From NCBI GenBank assembly GCA_003838065.1, contig QZAC01000078.1:1-7176 (forward strand): a stretch of 7,176 nt of DNA, written 5' to 3'. Position numbers and translations under genes: made by a program. The stretch's first letter is position 1. Every line of letters starts with the position of its first letter. The stretch comes from Methanocalculus sp. MSAO_Arc2. Its GTDB lineage: Archaea; Halobacteriota; Methanomicrobia; Methanomicrobiales; Methanocorpusculaceae. The notes below the pieces were generated by a model. The model was not told where the DNA came from, did no database searches, and was given only the letters and a program-made list of their open reading frames with translations. This document shows, piece by piece, positions 1 to 5,318 of this stretch.

Positions 1-1643
1 TAGATCAGCCGGTTTGCCTGCTTGATCGCAACTGCCGGCGAGGGCTCAGCGGCCGTACTTGCACGTACAAGAGTTCTTGAAAGGGCCATGAAGAGGGCTG
101 CTGAAACCCCTTTTCCTGACACATCGGCGATCACAAGGCCATAGCGCCCATCATCAATCGGAATGAAATCATAGAAGTCACCGCCAACAGAAAGTGCAGG
201 TATACTTGTTGCGGCGAGATCAAAACCCTTGATGTCTGGAGCCCGATCCGGAAGAAAACTCTCCTGGATACTTCGGGCGATCTCAAGCTCACGCGAGAGA
301 CGCTCCCGCTCGGCAGTTGTTCTTTCAAGATCTGCAATCATTGCAGAGAGATCCTTGGCCATTGTGTTGAAGTTATCAGCAAGTTCTGAAAACTCATCAT
401 GAGTCCCGGTATGAACACGATAAGCAAGATCTCCCCGGCCAATGGCACCAGCCCCCTCACTCAGGCGCTGCAGGGGCCGGGTGATCGCCTGGGAGAAGAT
501 GGCAGATCCCACGATGGCAGATCCAATCAGGACAACCATCGTAACCACAAAGAGATGCATTGAGCGTCGAATCTCCCGGTCAATTTCATCTGCTGTTTGT
601 TGTGTCTGTTCGCTGAGCTTCTCTCCGGTCTGAAGGGCAGGTGCGATGACCGTTTCAACCGGCATTACAATTGCAATGCTCCATCCCGTGCTCTGGATAG
701 GTGCAAAGGTTATAAAAACTTCGGTCTGATCAAGAAAAATCCTGCTGATGCCGGTATCGCCCGCAACCATCTTCTGTGCTACTGCCCGCATTTCACGGTT
801 TGGAGAATCAAGAAGGTTTTCTGTGGTATATGACTCATCCCAGAGGCGATCGTCTACCGTCAGGCCAGGCCGGCTGATGACATACCCATCAGATCCAATC
901 AGCATTGCATACCCATCCCCGCTGATAGTAATATCAAGGACCATCTGGTTGATCGTCTCAATGAGCACATCCCCCCCGACAACCCATTGATAGTCCTGAT
1001 CCTCAATCAAATACGAGCAGGTTACCATAAGCCCTTCTCCTGCAGCATCAATATACGGGCGTGACCAGGTGATCTCCTCAGTAGAGACAGCATTCATATA
1101 CCAGTCACGCACCCGTGGATCAAACGTCGGGGGAAGTTCTGTTTTGGGATAAATCCTGATAATACCAGACCCGGTCCCGATATAGCATCTGGTGATATCC
1201 GGATGGGTTGAAACAACCGGGACCAGTATCCGTTCCATCCGGGAAAGAGCCCTGCGTTCATCCTCAGACGGATGGGCACTGGCTGCAATCATTTCTGTTG
1301 TTTGAGTTGCTGAAACAGGCCCGGTTTCCTCTCTGATCCCATTTGTATATGCTGCAATTGTCAAAATGACCTTCTTTGTATCTTCAAAGTACAGTGATGT
1401 ATAGGACGCCTGATCGATGGCAAGTCTCACAAGATACTCTTCAGCATTTTCAATGAGTGCAGCAGTACTGTCCGAAACCGCCTGACCGCCAAGGGCTTCA
1501 CTCTCCCTGATGGCCTGTGATCCAAGGCTCGCGATGGCTGTAGATGCAATCCCCCCGGCAATGAGAAGTGATACCAGGGAGATGATGAGAAACGCAATGA
1601 GAATTTTTGTTCTGACACCCATAGGAGGGATCGAAAGAGCCAT
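1..1643 (-). CDS. Cache-HAMP-SpoIIE (RsbU-type) PP2C phosphatase receptor, partial at C-terminus
   Basis: This is a membrane signal receptor whose output should be a PP2C-type protein serine/threonine phosphatase. The open frame gives 547 residues and runs off the left edge inside the phosphatase domain. Visible in order: TM1 (about 12-38), an extracellular double-Cache-like sensor (about 45-330, with DPRVRDWYMNAV at 175-186 and GDGYAMLIGSDGYVISRPG at 242-260), TM2 (about 363-384), HAMP (about 385-437, beginning TRPLQRL), a short coiled coil, and SpoIIE/RsbU (from about 466). The metal-binding aspartates of the phosphatase are seen in GGDFYDF (D489) and ADVSGKG (D507). Cache domains usually bind small extracellular ligands; which one cannot be told. 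I start at 1643 because a TATA box lies about 28 bases upstream, suiting a leaderless message; the ATG at 1622 is an in-frame alternative. Neither has a convincing ribosome site. Family assignment is firm; ligand and target protein are unknown. Confidence 0.93.
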   Translation of the reverse strand, partial: MALSIPPMGVRTKILIAFLIISLVSLLIAGGIASTAIASLGSQAIRESEALGGQAVSDSTAALIENAEEYLVRLAIDQASYTSLYFEDTKKVILTIAAYTNGIREETGPVSATQTTEMIAASAHPSEDERRALSRMERILVPVVSTHPDITRCYIGTGSGIIRIYPKTELPPTFDPRVRDWYMNAVSTEEITWSRPYIDAAGEGLMVTCSYLIEDQDYQWVVGGDVLIETINQMVLDITISGDGYAMLIGSDGYVISRPGLTVDDRLWDESYTTENLLDSPNREMRAVAQKMVAGDTGISRIFLDQTEVFITFAPIQSTGWSIAIVMPVETVIAPALQTGEKLSEQTQQTADEIDREIRRSMHLFVVTMVVLIGSAIVGSAIFSQAITRPLQRLSEGAGAIGRGDLAYRVHTGTHDEFSELADNFNTMAKDLSAMIADLERTTAERERLSRELEIARSIQESFLPDRAPDIKGFDLAATSIPALSVGGDFYDFIPIDDGRYGLVIADVSGKGVSAALFMALSRTLVRASTAAEPSPAVAIKQANRLI

Positions 1644-1667
1644 CAATTCGTACAATCATCCGGAGGA

Positions 1668-1675
1668 AATATAAG
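1668..1675 (-). promoter_or_regulatory. TATA box for the phosphatase receptor gene
   Basis: On the minus strand the sequence reads CTTATATTT, a good archaeal TATA box, with purine-rich bases (GAGGA) just upstream where TFB would bind. Transcription in archaea starts about 25 bases downstream of the box centre, which places the first base at about 1646, almost on the ATG at 1643. This supports the upstream start and a leaderless or near-leaderless message. Confidence 0.55.
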
Positions 1676-1692
1676 TCCTCTGTTCAAGCGTG

Positions 1693-1701
1693 AGCTATAT
1701 C
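1693..1701 (+). promoter_or_regulatory. TATA box for the malic enzyme gene
   Basis: AGCTATATC is centred about 27 bases before the ATG at 1725, so the predicted first transcribed base (about 1723) is essentially at the start codon. There is no Shine-Dalgarno sequence in between; the bases before the ATG are pyrimidine-rich (ACTTTTTCTCC). The box lies about 25 bases from the divergent TATA box at 1668-1675, so the two promoters sit back to back. Confidence 0.5.
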
Positions 1702-1724
1702 ATCTTCCTGATCACTTTTTCTCC

Positions 1725-2936
1725 ATGGATCTGAATCTCTATGAAGAAGCGCTCCTCCTTCATGAAAAAAACAGGGGAAAGATCGAGGTGCGGGGCAAAG
1801 TCCCGATCAAGAACAGACACGATCTGAGCATAGCGTATACTCCCGGTGTTGCTGAAGTGGCGCGGAAAATCGCTCATGATCCCGATCTTGCATACCGGTA
1901 TACACTAAAGGCGAACACGGTCGCAGTTGTTAGCGATGGATCTGCGGTGCTTGGACTGGGAGATGTCGGAGGCCATGCGGCAATCCCGGTTATGGAGGGG
2001 AAAGCTCTTCTATTTCGTGATTTTGCAGGTATTGATGCGTTTCCTATCTGTTTTGCATCGTCGGATATCGATCTTGTGGCACATATCAAAAATATCGCAC
2101 CAGTATTTGGCGGCATCAATCTGGAAGATATCGCTGCACCACGGTGTTTTGCGATCGAGGCATCCCTTCAGGACCTCGGTATTCCTGTGATGCATGATGA
2201 TCAGCACGGGACAGCTGTTGTTGTACTGGCAGCACTGATTAATGCCTGTAGAGTGATGAAGATAAGTCTGGCAGATCTCACTGTCGTTATCAGTGGAGCC
2301 GGAGCGGCAGGCACTGCGATTACCCGCCTCCTCAAATGTGTTGGTGTTTCAGATAGCGCCTGTATATCTGTCCGTGATATCATCGTCTGTGACCGACAGG
2401 GCATCCTTTACCGGGGGCGACGGGATATTCTCTCGATACATCATAAGTACCTGATCGCCCATGAAACAAACAGGGAAAACCGTATGGGAAGGCTCGCTGA
2501 AGCACTTATTGGCGCTGATGTCTTCATCGGGGTGTCCGGTCCAGGGCTGGTAACGACTGAGATGATCCGATCAATGAACAGGCACCCAATTGTCTTTGCC
2601 ATGGCTAATCCTGTACCAGAAATTTTTCCGGAGGAGGCAAAGGCCGGAGGTGCTGCGATTGTTGGGACCGGGCGGAGTGACTATCATAATCAGATCAATA
2701 ATGTACTTGCATTCCCCGGAATCTTCCGTGGTGCACTGGATGTCCGTGCGGCACGCATCACTGACGAGATGAAGATTGCAGCCGCTCATGCAATTGCCGC
2801 ATATGTGAAACATCCAACAAAGGAATATATCCTCCCCTCATGCATTGATCGCGGCGTGGCACGGGCAGTTGCTCAGGCGGTGGGGGAAGCATGGAATGCA
2901 TCCAGAGAGCAAGAAGAGGTATCTATCCCGAGCTGA
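1725..2936 (+). CDS. malic enzyme, short form (oxaloacetate-decarboxylating malate dehydrogenase)
   Basis: The protein (403 residues) should oxidatively decarboxylate malate to pyruvate and CO2 in the cytoplasm, with NAD or NADP and a divalent metal. Conserved elements are all present: the catalytic tyrosine in AYTPGVAEV (Y38), the glycine-rich LGLGDVGG (76-83), the general-base lysine in VMEGKALLF (K93), metal ligands in INLEDIAAPRCF (E134, D135) and MHDDQHGT (D159), the Rossmann loop GAGAAGTAI (191-199), FAMANPVPEI (291-300), and the near-universal GTGRSDY...NNVLAFPGIFRGALDV stretch (315-340). The length fits the short bacterial/archaeal form without the phosphotransacetylase-like extension of MaeB. 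After the metal-binding segment it has CFAIEASL where relatives I recall have CFEIEERL; this changes no known catalytic residue. Cofactor preference cannot be read with confidence. In methanogens, which run an incomplete citric acid cycle, it would link C4 acids to pyruvate, in a direction set by the cell's need. Confidence 0.95.
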   Translation: MDLNLYEEALLLHEKNRGKIEVRGKVPIKNRHDLSIAYTPGVAEVARKIAHDPDLAYRYTLKANTVAVVSDGSAVLGLGDVGGHAAIPVMEGKALLFRDFAGIDAFPICFASSDIDLVAHIKNIAPVFGGINLEDIAAPRCFAIEASLQDLGIPVMHDDQHGTAVVVLAALINACRVMKISLADLTVVISGAGAAGTAITRLLKCVGVSDSACISVRDIIVCDRQGILYRGRRDILSIHHKYLIAHETNRENRMGRLAEALIGADVFIGVSGPGLVTTEMIRSMNRHPIVFAMANPVPEIFPEEAKAGGAAIVGTGRSDYHNQINNVLAFPGIFRGALDVRAARITDEMKIAAAHAIAAYVKHPTKEYILPSCIDRGVARAVAQAVGEAWNASREQEEVSIPS

Positions 2937-3010
2937 AGACCAGGCGTGTCATTCTCCAGTCGTGATAATTGTTGTTGATTATGAACTCTTATTCATACCG
3001 TAAATATTAT

Positions 3011-3051
3011 GTTTATAAAACAATATATTCTGTTGATAGAAAAAATATTAT
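3011..3051 (+). promoter_or_regulatory. AT-rich promoter region upstream of the 63-residue protein gene
   Basis: Within a markedly AT-rich stretch (about 2985-3070) there are three TATA-like boxes: TTTATAAA (3012-3019), AATATATT (3022-3029) and AATATTATA (3043-3051). The first two would start transcription at about 3040-3053 and leave a leader of 30-40 bases containing the ribosome site at 3074-3079. The third would start almost at the ribosome site and is less likely. Which box is used cannot be decided by reading. Confidence 0.45.
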
Positions 3052-3073
3052 ACGAGCAACTAGTATTATGATT

Positions 3074-3079
3074 GGTGAT
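3074..3079 (+). promoter_or_regulatory. ribosome binding site deciding the 3083 start
   Basis: GGTGAT is complementary to the archaeal 16S rRNA 3' end (AUCACCUCC). Its GGTG core ends five bases before the ATG at 3083. It excludes the in-frame ATG at 3068 and the long upstream extension to 2969, whose predicted residues are translated promoter DNA. Confidence 0.65.
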
Positions 3080-3082
3080 TGT

Positions 3083-3274
3083 ATGGTCTGTCCCGGATAT
3101 GCGCACCTTGAACCTGCTCAGGTTGCGAAAATCGAAAAACTGGAAGATGAGCTCGGAGTTATTCTGCTTGCTCATGAAAAACCTGCACCCATTGCATCAC
3201 TGACTGATGCGGACCTTCAGCAGATCCAGGATATCGAGAAGAAGATAGGCGTCCGGCTTGTCGCGTATGCATAA
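3083..3274 (+). CDS. 63-residue protein of two tandem helix-strand repeats, function unknown
   Basis: I do not recognise a function. The protein starts MVCPGYAHLEPAQ and consists of two copies of one 23-residue unit, residues 9-31 and 40-62, offset by 31. The shared pattern is L-x2-A-x-(V/L)-x2-I-x2-(L/I)-E-x2-(L/I)-G-V-x-L-(L/V)-A-(H/Y), with eight identical positions and several conservative ones. Each unit looks like an amphipathic helix followed by a short strand (GVILLAH, GVRLVAY). A Pro-rich linker (EKPAPIAS, 32-39) joins them. There is no signal peptide or membrane segment; the single cysteine is C3. It stands alone between the malic enzyme and a transporter, with its own promoter region, a good ribosome site and a T-run terminator, so it is very likely a real, separately transcribed gene. 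It could be a small ligand-binding or protein-binding module; I cannot say which. A 101-residue version from 2969 is possible but unlikely. Confidence 0.85.
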   Translation: MVCPGYAHLEPAQVAKIEKLEDELGVILLAHEKPAPIASLTDADLQQIQDIEKKIGVRLVAYA

Positions 3275-3292
3275 CCCGGAGCTTTGAAATTA

Positions 3293-3301
3293 CCCTTTTT
3301 T
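3293..3301 (+). terminator. T-run terminator after the 63-residue protein gene
   Basis: CCCTTTTTT lies about 20 bases past the stop codon, with no strong hairpin. Archaeal RNA polymerase terminates at such T-runs without needing a stem-loop, so this probably ends the small gene's transcript. Confidence 0.5.
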
Positions 3302-3423
3302 ATGAAAAGAACTCCTTCTGATTCTGCCACACGAGGACATTATCGTTTCTGATAGCACGATCATATGTTCCCCCTCATCGGAACTGTTCAGAACAAAGAA
3401 ATGGTTAATTCGGCAAAACAGAT

Positions 3424-3434
3424 CGTTGTATACC
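3424..3434 (+). promoter_or_regulatory. possible TATA box of the transporter gene
   Basis: CGTTGTATACC contains a TATA-like core (TGTATA). If used, transcription would start near 3455, downstream of the TTG at 3426 and upstream of the ATG at 3492. This is one reason for rejecting the longer 317-residue reading. The box is not a strong match. Confidence 0.3.
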
Positions 3435-3491
3435 AGGCGAACCAGCGATCTTATCATTGCTGCAGATGAAGAGATCTATTTCGATTTGCCT

Positions 3492-4379
3492 ATGCTCTGG
3501 TTCTTCTTTGCACTCGGGGGTGCTCTCTCCCAGGCCGTCTATGCAGGGATGGTTAAAAGCCTGCTTCAAGAGCGTCATCCTTATGTACTTGCAGGCTTCT
3601 CATTTCTCTCCGCATCATTCTTCCTTTTTGCTTCAACCATGATTATAGGCCCACCCCCTCTCGGACCTGATCTCTTTCCGGCAGTTTTTGGGACCGTTCT
3701 GATCAACATTATCGCAACCATCCTCCTCTACCAGGCACTTACCACAAGCGACCTCTCCCTCTGCATCCCAATGCTTGCATTCACCCCTGTTTTTCTTCTG
3801 GCAACATCATTTGTGATACTTGGAGAATTGCCGACACTTTTGGGAGCCTGCGGGATGCTGCTGGTTGCAACCGGTGCATACCTTCTCCATCTCGATACCG
3901 GTGCAGGCCGCATTGCCACACTTATGACGCCCTTTCTCCGCCTATCACGGGACCGCGGCATACAGTCGATGCTTGTTGTTGCATTCCTCTTCTCAATATC
4001 GGTGAATTTTGATAAAAAGGTTGTGGAGAACTCAGATCCATTTTTTGGATCAATGATCGTCTTTTTTCTCCTTGCTACAGCATTTCTGTTCCTTGCAACG
4101 GTTCGTCACACAGGGCATATCAGAACAAACCAGGAAGTCCGCATCAGGCCCCTGATGGCCTATCTTGCTGTCGGGGTCGTGCTTGCATGCGAGATTATCA
4201 TGATCAATCTTGCCTACACGTTGAATATCGTCCCCTATGTGATCAGCATCAAACGACTTGCAATTATTTTTTCCGTATTCTTTGGAATACTGTTATTTCA
4301 GGAGCGCTTCGGCTGGGGGCGTATTATTGGAGCAGCCATCATGGTTATTGGAGCCGGAACGATCGCAATCTATGGATGA
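3492..4379 (+). CDS. EamA/DMT-family transporter, ten membrane helices
   Basis: This is an inner membrane carrier of the drug/metabolite transporter superfamily. From the ATG at 3492 it has 295 residues, the normal size for the family, and is hydrophobic nearly throughout. Two pseudo-symmetric EamA halves are visible. The first (about 1-132) ends with VILGELPTLLGACGMLLVATGAYLL (108-132). The second (about 156-295) ends with the matching LLFQERFGWGRIIGAAIMVIGAGTIAIYG (267-295). A charged cytoplasmic loop (RLSRDRG, 150-156) joins them, and another polar loop (about 204-220) lies between helices of the second half. The conserved acidic residue before each last helix pair is E112 and E271. Substrate cannot be inferred from sequence or from its unrelated neighbours. 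A TTG start at 3426 would add 22 polar residues before the first helix; I prefer 3492 because the protein then begins directly with a helix. No convincing ribosome site is seen for either. Confidence 0.88.
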   Translation: MLWFFFALGGALSQAVYAGMVKSLLQERHPYVLAGFSFLSASFFLFASTMIIGPPPLGPDLFPAVFGTVLINIIATILLYQALTTSDLSLCIPMLAFTPVFLLATSFVILGELPTLLGACGMLLVATGAYLLHLDTGAGRIATLMTPFLRLSRDRGIQSMLVVAFLFSISVNFDKKVVENSDPFFGSMIVFFLLATAFLFLATVRHTGHIRTNQEVRIRPLMAYLAVGVVLACEIIMINLAYTLNIVPYVISIKRLAIIFSVFFGILLFQERFGWGRIIGAAIMVIGAGTIAIYG

Positions 4380-4440
4380 ACCCAACAGATAATACTAAAA
4401 AAATCGTCCAATGTATTACGAAGAGAAAGAGCAAAGAGCT

Positions 4441-4462
4441 CCCTGTTGCCAGGAGAACAGGG
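4441..4462. repeat. 7-bp perfect inverted repeat in the convergent intergenic region
   Basis: CCCTGTT (4441-4447) and AACAGGG (4456-4462) can form a hairpin with an eight-base loop. It lies between the convergent ends of the transporter and the PGF-CTERM gene. On the minus strand it follows the T8 run, so it may protect the 3' end of read-through RNA or be part of a shared bidirectional end region. Confidence 0.5.
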
Positions 4463-4463
4463 C

Positions 4464-4471
4464 AAAAAAAA
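4464..4471 (-). terminator. T8 terminator of the PGF-CTERM protein gene
   Basis: On the minus strand eight consecutive T residues begin six bases after the stop codon, a typical archaeal terminator. A second T7 run (4397-4403 on the minus strand) lies further downstream and may serve as backup before the transporter gene is reached. No comparable T-run ends the transporter transcript on the plus strand within the intergenic gap. Confidence 0.6.
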
Positions 4472-4476
4472 TGGAT

Positions 4477-5025
4477 TTATTTTCTGCACCAAATGAGAAA
4501 TACCATTGCAGAGAGGCCGGCAAGTGCAAGGACTGCACCAAATCCTGGTGCAGGCTCAGGAGTCGGCGTGGGTGTCGGGGTGGGTGTGGGTGTTGGAGTT
4601 GGAGTCGGAGTCGGGGTTGGTGTTGGCTCTGGCGGCTTCTCAGCCAGGATGAACGTCTTTGTTGTGGCGATATCAGCCTTGACGGATTCAACCCTGATAA
4701 TGTACTCATCAGCCGCCCAATGTGAAGTGTCTACCTCAAATGACCAGATGTTATAGTCCTCGTCGCTTTCTTTCACCGTTACAATGCCCGAAGTACCAGC
4801 GAACTCTTCAGGTGCCTCCTTTGGAGCAGGTTCAAATGTTGTTGAAATGATTTCAACAATTAATTCATTGCCTGCGCCGAGATTTGTCGTGCCAGTAATT
4901 GTGAACGTGTCACCGACATACACATCACCGGTAAATTCGATTTTGATCTCATCATTTGCTGTTGCTGGGCTGATGAGCAAAAACATACCAATGAGCAGCG
5001 CAATAGCGATGATTATCGTTTTCAT
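4477..5025 (-). CDS. small secreted PGF-CTERM surface protein with Pro-Thr stalk
   Basis: This is a small cell-surface protein, exported by Sec and probably processed by archaeosortase A. From the ATG at 5025 it has 182 residues: a signal peptide (MKTIIIAIALLIGMFLL..., likely cut after ATA at residue 23), one beta-rich domain (about 24-128), a stalk of eleven Pro-Thr pairs (134-155), then the PGF motif (160-162), a hydrophobic helix (about 163-178) and the basic end CRK. The domain, with YVGDTFTITGTTNL and DEYIIRV, resembles the repeated domain I know from Methanomicrobiales S-layer-type glycoproteins; here it occurs once. There is no N-X-S/T site, so N-glycosylation is not expected, but the Thr-rich stalk could carry O-linked sugar. 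The start at 5025 is chosen over 5049 because the signal peptide begins there and AGGAGAG precedes it. Its partner or ligand is unknown. It may be a wall-anchored accessory protein. Confidence 0.88.
   Translation of the reverse strand: MKTIIIAIALLIGMFLLISPATANDEIKIEFTGDVYVGDTFTITGTTNLGAGNELIVEIISTTFEPAPKEAPEEFAGTSGIVTVKESDEDYNIWSFEVDTSHWAADEYIIRVESVKADIATTKTFILAEKPPEPTPTPTPTPTPTPTPTPTPTPTPEPAPGFGAVLALAGLSAMVFLIWCRK
4561..4626. repeat. hexanucleotide-period repeat encoding (Pro-Thr)11
   Basis: Eleven imperfect six-base units encode Pro-Thr pairs on the minus strand (CCN ACN). Third-codon bases vary widely (CCA, CCC, CCG with ACA, ACC, ACG, ACT), so the tract is conserved as protein rather than as a recently slipped DNA repeat. 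It forms the stalk between the surface domain and the PGF-CTERM anchor. Confidence 0.9.
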
Positions 5026-5033
5026 TGTGGATT

Positions 5034-5040
5034 CTCTCCT
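5034..5040 (-). promoter_or_regulatory. ribosome binding site deciding the 5025 start
   Basis: AGGAGAG on the minus strand matches the anti-Shine-Dalgarno sequence and lies eight bases before the ATG at 5025. It falls inside the longer reading from 5049, which would put eight polar residues (MHGRREST) before the signal peptide. Confidence 0.6.
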
Positions 5041-5097
5041 TCCATGCATGTGTAATCAACACACTTTCCAGGATCGAAACGAGCAGATAGTTCATTG

Positions 5098-5110
5098 ATC
5101 ATATGATAAG
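5098..5110 (-). promoter_or_regulatory. possible TATA box overlapping a palindrome upstream of the PGF-CTERM gene
   Basis: On the minus strand CTTATCATATGAT includes a weak TATA-like element that would start transcription near 5080, giving a leader of about 55 bases. It overlaps the perfect ten-base palindrome ATCATATGAT (5098-5107), so a dimeric regulator bound there would compete with TBP. Support comes from position only. Confidence 0.3.
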
Positions 5111-5259
5111 TGATCGTTTAAGAGTGCCGCTATCACATGCCATTTATGAGCATATCATGGCAGGATACCGGCGCATACAAAGGATCAATATGGCATGATC
5201 ATTTCATCTGATGTGCCTGATTACCATGCTCTATGTCAACATGGCATACCAAATAGTTT

Positions 5260-5268
5260 CCCCCCCCC
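5260..5268. repeat. C9 homopolymer run
   Basis: Nine consecutive C residues lie about 50 bases past the rhomboid stop codon (as G9 on that gene's strand). It is outside any gene I can support. Such runs can vary in length by slippage; here it would not shift a reading frame. Confidence 0.85.
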
Positions 5269-5318
5269 GCATATCCGCCAGGGCAGGTGGCCTTTGATCC
5301 CCGCAGGAAACACATTCA

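Larger units (their letters stand above)
5026..5318. other. non-coding region upstream of the PGF-CTERM gene
   Basis: This 293-base gap between two minus-strand genes holds no convincing gene. It contains the ribosome site at 5034-5040, a perfect palindrome ATCATATGAT (5098-5107) overlapping a TATA-like stretch, ATGCCAT/ATGGCAT motifs (5137-5143, 5190-5196, 5241-5247) with a related ATGGCA at 5157-5162, and a run of nine C (5260-5268). The size of the gap argues against co-transcription of the rhomboid and PGF-CTERM genes. Confidence 0.6.

Noticed and set aside
1623..1629. AGGAGGG, a perfect-looking ribosome site on the plus strand
   Set aside because: No start codon follows at a suitable distance on that strand; it lies within the N-terminal coding region of the minus-strand receptor.
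2969..3082. 38-residue N-terminal extension of the small protein
   Set aside because: It translates AT-rich promoter DNA with TATA boxes, and a ribosome site sits just before the ATG at 3083.
3363..3467. 34-codon plus-strand open frame starting MFPLIGTVQN
   Set aside because: No ribosome site, no recognisable pattern, and it lies in the transporter's promoter region.
4035..4051. GATCCA-TTTTT-TGGATC perfect hairpin
   Set aside because: It lies inside the transporter coding region and is explained by codons for DPFFGS; no sign of termination there.
4561..4626. Tandem repeat considered as a CRISPR or VNTR
   Set aside because: Units are six bases with varied third-codon positions and no spacers; it is explained by Pro-Thr codons.
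4187..4756. Plus-strand open frame with a long Gly-Val repeat
   Set aside because: It is the antisense reading of the Pro-Thr stalk and overlaps the 3' end of the transporter; the minus-strand gene has a signal peptide, PGF-CTERM tail and ribosome site.
4784..5098. 104-residue plus-strand open frame
   Set aside because: It is antisense to the PGF-CTERM gene; its hydrophobic segment mirrors the signal peptide codons.
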